From positions 1 to 6,308 of the forward strand of contig PLYG01000026.1 in the NCBI GenBank assembly GCA_003153335.1: 6,308 bases of DNA. The letters run 5' to 3'. Origin of the DNA: Betaproteobacteria bacterium (GTDB lineage: Bacteria > Pseudomonadota > Gammaproteobacteria > Burkholderiales > Casimicrobiaceae). Under the pieces are notes generated by a model. The model searched no databases, was not told where the DNA came from, and saw only the letters and a program-made list of their open reading frames with translations. This document shows, piece after piece, positions 1 through 5,360 of the stretch (within the stretch, counting starts at the first letter, position 1; the number at the start of each line of letters is the position of its first letter). A program made the position numbers and the translations under genes.

Positions 1-1026
1 CGGGAGCTCATCCAAAGCGAGGTGCAGTTTTGCCGCAAGCCCGCGCGTGCGCAGGTGAGTCACGCGGCGCACGAATCCGGTATCGAGGTACTCAGTGCCG
101 AGGAGACCGAGAAACGTCGTCTGCGGATCGCAGCTTGAGATCACCACTTCGGCGGCGATCGCTTCACCGGATTTAAGTGTGACACCGCGAACACGGTCCT
201 CCTGCACGTCGATACGGCCGACCGCGCAGCCCGTGCGGATCTTCGCACCCGCTGCCGCAGCCGCTTTCGCTAATGCGTCCGTCAGCGCGCCCAAGCCGCC
301 CACGGGTTGCGCAATCCGGGCGCCCTCGCCCTGCGCCGCCAGACGATAAAGCAGTGTCAGCACCGTGCCGGGCGAACGCGGACCGAAACTCGTGCCCAAC
401 ACTGCATCAAAACCGAGCGCACCCTTCAGGAGCGGCGTGTCGAAGTGCTCTTCCAAAAGGTCATAGACGTTCATGCCGATGATACGCAACAGCTCGCGCA
501 TATCGCGGCGGCCGAGGCGTCGTACGTGCCACGCCAAACGCAGCAGCGCCAAGCGATCCGACCAGCGCTCCGTGCCCAAACGCGGGGGCACGTTTGCAAT
601 GACCGGCCGTAGCGCGCGGGCAAGTCGTTGCAGGCGCGTGACGTACTTTGGATAAGCCAACGCGTCCGCACTGGAGGCGGACGCCAGCGCGTGACTGTCA
701 TCAACACCAAGCGACAGCGGTGCGCCGGCGGGCGACAGAGCGGTCGTCGGGATGGCGTCGTGAGCGAGCCGCAAACCCTGCGCAGAAAGCGCAAGCTCCT
801 GCATCATCGCGTGCGGCATCAGGTGCAGGAGATGGGCGCAAGAGGACACCCGATAACCCGGCGCGAATTCGCGCGTCACCGCGGCACCCCCAACCTCCCG
901 CGCAGCCTCAAGCACCAGCACCCGCCGGCGGCTCTTCGCAAGATAAGCTGCGCAGACCAGACCGTTGTGACCGCCGCCGATCACGATGCAGTCGTAGCGC
1001 TCAGGCGTGGGCCCTGCGATCCTCAT
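1..1026 (-). CDS. FAD-dependent oxidoreductase, PYROXD2/phytoene-desaturase-like, second of a tandem pair (partial, C-terminus missing)
   Basis: The reading frame is open from an ATG at 1026 to the window edge, giving 342 codons with no stop; about the last third of the protein is missing. The N-terminus shows a Rossmann FAD site: IGGGHNG (residues 16-22, GxGxxG at G17, G19, G22), an acidic ribose-binding Glu at residue 40 in VLVLE, and a GGAAV motif at 46-50. These are typical of the COG1233 FAD/NAD(P) oxidoreductases that include phytoene desaturases and PYROXD2. It is a clear paralog of the gene directly upstream, sharing the N-terminal motif, a GPRSPG block, a GG(L/M)GA block and a KL-(H/N)-(L/I)-ALD segment at the same relative places. 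The start lies 1 nt after the upstream stop, with only a weak AAGAGA about 7 nt before it, so translation is probably coupled. Family knowledge supports a flavin-dependent dehydrogenase, isomerase or amine-oxidase-type role. The substrate is unknown. It is cytosolic, with no signal peptide or membrane segment seen. Confidence 0.88.
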   Translation of the reverse strand, partial: MRIAGPTPERYDCIVIGGGHNGLVCAAYLAKSRRRVLVLEAAREVGGAAVTREFAPGYRVSSCAHLLHLMPHAMMQELALSAQGLRLAHDAIPTTALSPAGAPLSLGVDDSHALASASSADALAYPKYVTRLQRLARALRPVIANVPPRLGTERWSDRLALLRLAWHVRRLGRRDMRELLRIIGMNVYDLLEEHFDTPLLKGALGFDAVLGTSFGPRSPGTVLTLLYRLAAQGEGARIAQPVGGLGALTDALAKAAAAAGAKIRTGCAVGRIDVQEDRVRGVTLKSGEAIAAEVVISSCDPQTTFLGLLGTEYLDTGFVRRVTHLRTRGLAAKLHLALDELP

Positions 1027-1027
1027 G

Positions 1028-2635
1028 TCAATTCTCTTTACCGAGATCGCGCAATACCGCGCGCGCCGCATTGGCGCCGGGAGCGCCCATCACCCCACCG
1101 CCCGGATGAGTGCTGGAACCGCACATATAGACACCGCGCACCGGCGCGCGGTATTGCGCATAACCCGGAATGGGTCGGTTGAAGAGCAGCTGATCAAGCG
1201 TCAGCTCGCCTTGGAAGATATTTCCCTCGGTGAGGCCTACTTCGTTCTCGATATCCCAAGGCGTGCGGATTTCGGCGTGCAGAATCAGATCTTTGAAGTT
1301 CGGGCTGTGCGCGGCGATCGTGTCGATGACCGTGGCACCGAAGGCCTGGCGTTTCTCGGCAGTCCAGTCGCCATCCGCCAGGCGGTAGGGACAGTACTGC
1401 ACGAACACCGACATATAGTGTTTGCCGTGCGGCACCAGCGTCGGATCAATCTGCGACGGGATCAGCATGTCGATGTAGGGCGCGCGCGACCAGCGACCCT
1501 CCTTCCAGTCGTCGTAGGCGCGTTCCATCATCTCGATCGTGTCGGTCACGTGCAGGTCGCCACGGATCGTCGGCGACCCCGCCGGGATCGCTGGAAAGTC
1601 GGGCATGCCGTCGAGCGCAATATTGAGTTTGCCGGAGGAGCCGCGGATCTTGAAATTGCGCACCTGCTCGACAAATTCATCCGGCAGGTGGCGCGCCTGC
1701 ATCGTCTCCAGAAACGTGCGCCGCACGTCGAGATTGGAAACGACGATCGCAGCATGGATCTCTTCGCCGTCATCGAGCGCAACGCCGACAGCGCGACCAC
1801 CGCGCACGAGGATTTCACGAACCGGGGCGGCGCTGCGCACCGCGCCGCCGCTTGCCTGCAGCGAGGCGCCAAGAGCTTTCGTGATCGCGCCCATGCCGCC
1901 GCGGGCAAAGCCCCAGGCGCCAACTGTGTTGTCGACTTCGCCCATGTAGTGGTGCAGCAATACATACGCGCTCCCCGGCGAGCGCGGACCGAGCGCGGTA
2001 CCTATAATTGAACTGCCGGCAAAATGCGCCTTGACGATTGCGCTTTCGAAGTACTCGTCGAGAAAATCCGCGGCACTCATCGTCCAGAACCTGAGCGTAT
2101 CGTACATGCGCTCTTCGCCTAAGCCGTGGAAGCGCTTGCCGAGATACAAAAGCTCGGCAATGTCGCGCGGCTTGAATGAGGTCGGATCGGGAGGTTCGCG
2201 CATCAACAGCGGCTTGATGAAGCGGCACTGAACCATGACGTCGTGCGCGTAGCGGTCGTAGGCTTCAGCATCGCGCGCCGAGTGACGCGCGATCTCGCGG
2301 CGCAGCGCATCGTGATTATCGTACAGCGCCAGATGCCCGCCATCGCGCATCATGGTGCAGCCGCCTTCGTAGGGAATGATCTGCAGACCGTGGCGCGGCA
2401 ACTCGAGCGTACGGATGATCTCGGGCCGCAACAGGCTGCACACGTAGGAGCAGTTTGAGTAGGTGAAGTCCTGATAGAGCTTGCGGCTGACGGCCGCGCC
2501 ACCGATGTAGGAATTGCGCTCCAGCACCAGAACGTCAAGACCCGCGCGCGCAAGGTAACAGCCGGCGACGAGGCCGTTATGGCCGGCGCCGACGATGATG
2601 ACGTCGTGGCGGCGGCTTTTTTGTATGGATCCCAC
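1028..2635 (-). CDS. FAD-dependent oxidoreductase, PYROXD2/phytoene-desaturase-like (first of a tandem pair)
   Basis: This is a complete protein of 535 aa, the usual length for PYROXD2/CrtI-like oxidoreductases. Residues 11-21 (DVIIVGAGHNG) form the GxGxxG FAD dinucleotide site, E39 is the expected ribose contact, and GGAAVS (45-50) follows. A GPRSPG block sits at 216-221. Near the C-terminus, GSSTHPGGGVMGAPG (506-520) is the second FAD-binding motif that marks this family. The likely role is a flavin-linked oxidation or desaturation of an organic substrate. The carotenoid genes expected beside a true phytoene desaturase (for example crtB) are absent, so a carotenoid role is unlikely. The start is a GTG at 2635; it is the only usual start codon between the preceding in-frame stop and the FAD motif, and it has no convincing Shine-Dalgarno, so re-initiation after the aminotransferase stop 24 nt upstream is likely. 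It overlaps nothing and is followed by its paralog after 1 nt. Confidence 0.93.
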   Translation of the reverse strand: MGSIQKSRRHDVIIVGAGHNGLVAGCYLARAGLDVLVLERNSYIGGAAVSRKLYQDFTYSNCSYVCSLLRPEIIRTLELPRHGLQIIPYEGGCTMMRDGGHLALYDNHDALRREIARHSARDAEAYDRYAHDVMVQCRFIKPLLMREPPDPTSFKPRDIAELLYLGKRFHGLGEERMYDTLRFWTMSAADFLDEYFESAIVKAHFAGSSIIGTALGPRSPGSAYVLLHHYMGEVDNTVGAWGFARGGMGAITKALGASLQASGGAVRSAAPVREILVRGGRAVGVALDDGEEIHAAIVVSNLDVRRTFLETMQARHLPDEFVEQVRNFKIRGSSGKLNIALDGMPDFPAIPAGSPTIRGDLHVTDTIEMMERAYDDWKEGRWSRAPYIDMLIPSQIDPTLVPHGKHYMSVFVQYCPYRLADGDWTAEKRQAFGATVIDTIAAHSPNFKDLILHAEIRTPWDIENEVGLTEGNIFQGELTLDQLLFNRPIPGYAQYRAPVRGVYMCGSSTHPGGGVMGAPGANAARAVLRDLGKEN

Positions 2636-2659
2636 GCCGCGAGAGGCCCGGACGGCCGT

Positions 2660-3988
2660 TCAGGCAGGCACTTTGTGAGTGGCACCACCCGCTTGCAGGG
2701 TTGTGTCGACGGCCAATTCAAAGGCCACCAGGGTCTCCTTGAGACACGCATCATCGTGCGCGGCAGATACAAACCACGGCTCGCGCGAATCAGGCTCACA
2801 GAGGATGCACTCGTCGTGCAGAACCTTTGCCGTGGCGTCATAGAACGAATAGTCGCTGCCTTTCCAGTCGCGGTAGTTGCGCGGCGGCTCGTGCGCAAAA
2901 TAAAGCCCGCTCATTGACGGATGGCCGACGAAGCTATGGGCGATGCCGCGCGCGCTCAGCACCGTGCGCATGCCGGCGCGCAAGCGCGTGCCGTAATCGG
3001 CGACCCGCTCGAGCGCGTCGGTTTCGGCGAGGATCTGCAAGGTCTTCTCGGCAGCGGCCAATGAAACCGAGTGGCCAGTATAGGTGCCGCCGTGGGCGAC
3101 ACCGCGGCCGATCTTGCGCATGATCGCTTCGCGCCCGGCAAGCACCGAGATCGGATAACCGTTTGCGACCGCCTTGGCAAAGGTGCACAAGTCCGCGTGC
3201 ACGCCATAGAGCTCCTGCACGCCGCCACGCGCGACACGGAATCCCGTCTTCACCTCGTCGATGAGTAGCACGACGCCGTATTGGTCGCACAGCGCACGGG
3301 CCGCGCGCAGATACTCGGGTTCCGCCGCGATCCCCAGGCAATTGCCCATAATGGGCTCAATCAACAGGCAAGCGATTCTTGCGCCGCGGCGCTTGAACAC
3401 ATCTTCGAGCTGATTGGCATCATTCGCCTGCACGAAGTGCGCGAAGCTGCGGGTACTGACTGGAATGCCTTCACTGTAGGGCTGCACTTCGGGATCGCCG
3501 ACTTGACCCCACTTGTCCATCGGCGTGTACCACATCGCCGCGTCAAAGAGTCCGTGATAGCTGCCTTCGAGGATCACGTAATCGTCGCGGCCGGTATAGG
3601 CGCGTGCCAGCCGCAGACCCGCCATCACCGCCTCGGTTCCTGAATTGGAGAAGCGCACGAGCTCCGCCGCCGGCACCATCTGCGAGATGCGCTCGGCGAC
3701 GGAAAGCTCGCGCTCGGTCGCGAGCGCAAACACGCCCCCGACTTCCATGCCCTCGCGCGCCGCTTCGTCGATGCGCGGATCGGCATAACCCAGAATGGCC
3801 GGGCCGTAACCCATCCGGTAATCGATATAGACGTTGTCGTCGAGGTCGACAATGCGCGCACCCCGACCGTACTTCACGTAGATCGTGCGGTCGTCTCCCC
3901 AATAGCGGAAGTTGGAAGCGACGCCCAACGGCAAGCGCTTTACGGCGCGCCGGAAGTGTTCGTTGTTCTTGGTCAGTATTCTGGCCAT
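2660..3988 (-). CDS. Class III PLP-dependent aminotransferase, glutamate-1-semialdehyde-2,1-aminomutase-like
   Basis: This 442-aa protein is first in the leftward operon. Fold type I features appear in order (numbering from the ATG at 3988): NSGTEA (115-120) for PLP phosphate contact, GSYHG (142-146) whose aromatic/His pair stacks on the PLP ring, LLIDEVKTGFR (241-251) whose Asp contacts the pyridine nitrogen, TFAKAVANGYP (269-279) with K272 as the Schiff-base lysine, and HGGTYTG (299-305) with the phosphate-binding Thr from the partner subunit. The overall shape, including the N-terminal GxxSNFR and the ILGYADP segment, matches HemL-like enzymes. The active-site lysine sits in an ANGYP rather than the GGGLP context of true HemL, and the gene lies among catabolic enzymes, so it is probably an omega- or beta-aminotransferase or aminomutase rather than the tetrapyrrole enzyme. 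I chose the ATG at 3988 over the in-frame GTG at 4015 because GAGGG lies 6 nt before the ATG while the GTG has no ribosome site. The amino donor and acceptor are unknown. Confidence 0.92.
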   Translation of the reverse strand: MARILTKNNEHFRRAVKRLPLGVASNFRYWGDDRTIYVKYGRGARIVDLDDNVYIDYRMGYGPAILGYADPRIDEAAREGMEVGGVFALATERELSVAERISQMVPAAELVRFSNSGTEAVMAGLRLARAYTGRDDYVILEGSYHGLFDAAMWYTPMDKWGQVGDPEVQPYSEGIPVSTRSFAHFVQANDANQLEDVFKRRGARIACLLIEPIMGNCLGIAAEPEYLRAARALCDQYGVVLLIDEVKTGFRVARGGVQELYGVHADLCTFAKAVANGYPISVLAGREAIMRKIGRGVAHGGTYTGHSVSLAAAEKTLQILAETDALERVADYGTRLRAGMRTVLSARGIAHSFVGHPSMSGLYFAHEPPRNYRDWKGSDYSFYDATAKVLHDECILCEPDSREPWFVSAAHDDACLKETLVAFELAVDTTLQAGGATHKVPA

Positions 3989-3994
3989 GGCAGG

Positions 3995-3999
3995 CCCTC
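3995..3999 (-). promoter_or_regulatory. Ribosome binding site of the aminotransferase gene
   Basis: On the minus strand GAGGG is followed by 6 nt and then ATG at 3988. This is the strongest Shine-Dalgarno match in the leftward operon. It decides the start against the longer GTG form beginning at 4015, which would add nine residues of unconserved-looking sequence. Confidence 0.7.
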
Positions 4000-4061
4000 G
4001 GTGCGCGGTTGGCACGGCAGCGGCGAAACCGTACCATTAATCGGACCTTTCAGTCCAGATA

Positions 4062-4067
4062 ATTATA
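4062..4067 (-). promoter_or_regulatory. Predicted sigma70 -10 element for the leftward aminotransferase/FAD oxidoreductase operon
   Basis: The minus strand reads a perfect TATAAT here, inside a short AT-rich island of otherwise GC-rich DNA. With a normal offset, transcription would start near 4055 and leave a leader of about 67 nt before the ATG at 3988. The -35 region at the expected distance (4085-4090, CAATAA on the minus strand) is poor, which suggests the promoter needs an activator. This is a prediction from sequence only. Confidence 0.5.
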
Positions 4068-4075
4068 TGGCCATA
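4066..4075. promoter_or_regulatory. Short perfect palindrome TATGGCCATA overlapping the leftward -10
   Basis: Ten bases form a perfect inverted repeat that shares two bases with the predicted leftward -10 (4062-4067) and fills part of its spacer. A protein bound here would block RNA polymerase, so it may be a repressor operator. Ten-base palindromes arise by chance, so the functional call is tentative and I cannot name a regulator family. Confidence 0.25.
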
Positions 4076-4091
4076 CAGAACAAATTATTGG

Positions 4092-4120
4092 CTAAAAGCC
4101 TTGTACAAGGCTGCTTTTAG
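4092..4120. promoter_or_regulatory. Interrupted palindrome, candidate operator shared by the divergent promoters
   Basis: A perfect 16-bp palindrome, AGCCTTGTACAAGGCT, occupies 4097-4112. It is extended outward by CTAAAAGC (4092-4099) and its exact complement GCTTTTAG (4113-4120); the outer arms overlap the inner ones and are displaced by a 3-nt asymmetry. The centre is at about 4105-4106. It ends one base before the predicted -35 of the rightward promoter, and lies about 37-65 nt upstream of both predicted transcription starts. It has no T-tract and lies between gene starts, so it is not a terminator. A dimeric regulator binding site is the likeliest reading; the regulator gene is not in the window. 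Confidence 0.5.
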
Positions 4121-4121
4121 C

Positions 4122-4150
4122 TTGCCCGGCTCACTTCGCGAGCGTATATT
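4122..4150 (+). promoter_or_regulatory. Predicted sigma70 promoter for the Rieske oxygenase gene
   Basis: TTGCCC (4122-4127) and TATATT (4145-4150) are separated by exactly 17 nt. They match 4 of 6 and 5 of 6 consensus positions. Transcription would start near 4157, giving a leader of about 20 nt. A 7-bp direct repeat GAGCGTA (4140-4146 and 4155-4161, 15 nt apart) flanks the -10; its meaning is unknown. Confidence 0.5.
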
Positions 4151-4171
4151 GAATGAGCGTACAAACTGGCT

Positions 4172-4175
4172 GGAG
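4172..4175 (+). promoter_or_regulatory. Ribosome binding site of the Rieske oxygenase gene, with ambiguous start
   Basis: GGAG lies only 2 nt before the ATG at 4178 but 8 nt before an in-frame GTG at 4184 (codon 3). The normal spacing favours the GTG, while codon preference favours the ATG. The two proteins differ by two residues, so function is unaffected. Confidence 0.4.
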
Positions 4176-4177
4176 CA

Positions 4178-5350
4178 ATGACAGTGAACCCCTCTCCCGC
4201 CGTTCAAACCGATGTGGCTCCCGCGGCGCGCGTCAAGCGTGCGATGCCCGCCTGGACGTACAACCACCCGCAGATGACGCGCCTCGAGCAGGAACGCATC
4301 CTGACCCCGAGCTGGCAGATCGTATGCCACGTCAACTCGATACCCAAGCCCGGTGATTTCATCACCCTCGATGTCGGACCGGAGAGCGTGGTCGCGGTAC
4401 GCGGCCGCGAGGGCGAGATCCGCGCATTCCACAATGTGTGCCGCCATCGCGGCGCGCGCATTCTCGAGGGTTGCGGCAACCGGCCGGGCACGATCACCTG
4501 TCCCTACCATGGCTGGTCTTATCGCTTGGACGGCGCGCTCATGGGCGTGCCGGTGCGTGAGGGCTTTCCGGGTCTCGACCGCGCCGACTACGGCCTGCGC
4601 CCCGTGCGCATGGACATCCAGTTCGGATTCGTGTTCGTGTGCCTGGGTGGTGATCCGCCGCCGCTGACGCAGATCTGGGGGCGCTTCGCCCAAGACTTCG
4701 CACCCTACCGGTTCGCAGACATGGTGCCGCTCGCGCCGCTCTATTACGAACACTGGGATGTCGACTGGAAAGTTGCGATGGACAACTATCTTGAGTCCTA
4801 CCATGTGCCGATCGGCCATCCGGGCCTGTTTCGCTTCCTGACGCCCGACTACGACGATCAGGACACGGTGCCCGGCGTCGCGCGCGGCACGAGCTGGCTG
4901 CGCGAGCAGCCTTCGCCAAGATGGACCGAGCGGCTCTATCAGAAGCTCGTCGGCGGCGTGAGCGCGGAGCTGCCGGAGGCCAACCGCCGCTGCTGGAGCT
5001 TCTACAGCATGCTGCCGAACCTTGGCATCGACATCTTTCCCGATCAGATGGATTTCTTCCAGGTGCTGCCGCGCGGCCCCGGCAAATGCACCATTCGTGG
5101 CGGCACCTTCGGGCTGCCCGATGCGCGCCGAGAAATGCGTGTCGTGCGTTATCTGAATGCGCGCATCAACCGCCAGGTGCAACGCGAGGATGAGTTTCTT
5201 TGTGCGCGCGTGCAGCGCGGCCTCGCCTCGAGCAGCTACCAGCCCGGGCCGCTGTCAAAACTTGAAAGCTGCATGTTTGAATTTCACGAGTTGATCCGCG
5301 CGCGCATTCCTGAGGCGCGGCAGCTCAGTGCGCCGCGCGAATTCGCTTAA
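4178..5350 (+). CDS. Rieske non-heme iron oxygenase, alpha subunit (quaternary-amine/betaine monooxygenase-like)
   Basis: This is a complete 390-aa protein. The N-terminal Rieske domain (about residues 45-150) carries the [2Fe-2S] ligands C88-R-H90 and C108-P-Y-H111, with 17 residues between the pairs, normal for the family. The C-terminal catalytic domain has the mononuclear iron ligands H209 and H214 in DNYLESYHVPIGHP (202-215), with D338 in QREDEF as the probable third ligand. E206, three residues before H209, holds the place of the inter-subunit bridging Asp of naphthalene dioxygenase; Glu at this place is known from carnitine monooxygenase CntA. The C-terminal pattern VQRGLASSSY...GPLSKLE resembles GbcA/stachydrine-demethylase/CntA-type enzymes, which act as alpha-only oligomers, and no beta subunit is present here. 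The likely reaction is O2-dependent oxidation of an N-substituted or ring substrate, fed by a separate reductase not seen in the window. It is transcribed divergently from the aminotransferase operon. Aromatic-ring hydroxylation remains possible. Confidence 0.93.
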   Translation: MTVNPSPAVQTDVAPAARVKRAMPAWTYNHPQMTRLEQERILTPSWQIVCHVNSIPKPGDFITLDVGPESVVAVRGREGEIRAFHNVCRHRGARILEGCGNRPGTITCPYHGWSYRLDGALMGVPVREGFPGLDRADYGLRPVRMDIQFGFVFVCLGGDPPPLTQIWGRFAQDFAPYRFADMVPLAPLYYEHWDVDWKVAMDNYLESYHVPIGHPGLFRFLTPDYDDQDTVPGVARGTSWLREQPSPRWTERLYQKLVGGVSAELPEANRRCWSFYSMLPNLGIDIFPDQMDFFQVLPRGPGKCTIRGGTFGLPDARREMRVVRYLNARINRQVQREDEFLCARVQRGLASSSYQPGPLSKLESCMFEFHELIRARIPEARQLSAPREFA

Positions 5351-5360
5351 ACTGCGTCGC

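Noticed and set aside
1007..2011. A 334-codon open frame on the + strand opposite the FAD oxidoreductase
   Set aside because: It is antisense to a gene with full family motifs, has no recognisable motif, and its Arg/Ala/His-rich composition is typical of shadow frames in GC-rich DNA.
3989..4015. A nine-codon longer aminotransferase starting at GTG 4015
   Set aside because: No ribosome site precedes the GTG, while GAGGG is well placed for the ATG at 3988.
4043..4056. GGAC/GTCC inverted repeat with a 6-nt spacer near the leftward transcription start
   Set aside because: Four-base arms are too short to separate from chance.
4092..4120. The large palindrome as an intrinsic terminator
   Set aside because: No T-tract follows on either strand, and it sits between two divergent gene starts where no transcript needs ending.
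4153..4356. A 67-codon + frame starting in the leader of the oxygenase gene
   Set aside because: It overlaps the oxygenase in another frame, begins at or before the predicted transcription start, and shows no motif.
4085..5182. A 365-codon open frame on the minus strand opposite the Rieske oxygenase
   Set aside because: It lies antisense to a gene with all iron ligands intact, has no family motif, and runs out into the regulatory region. It is a GC-rich shadow frame.
5337..5346. GCGAATTCGC palindrome at the end of the oxygenase gene
   Set aside because: It has no loop or T-tract, lies within coding sequence, and a 10-bp palindrome there is not evidence of a terminator.
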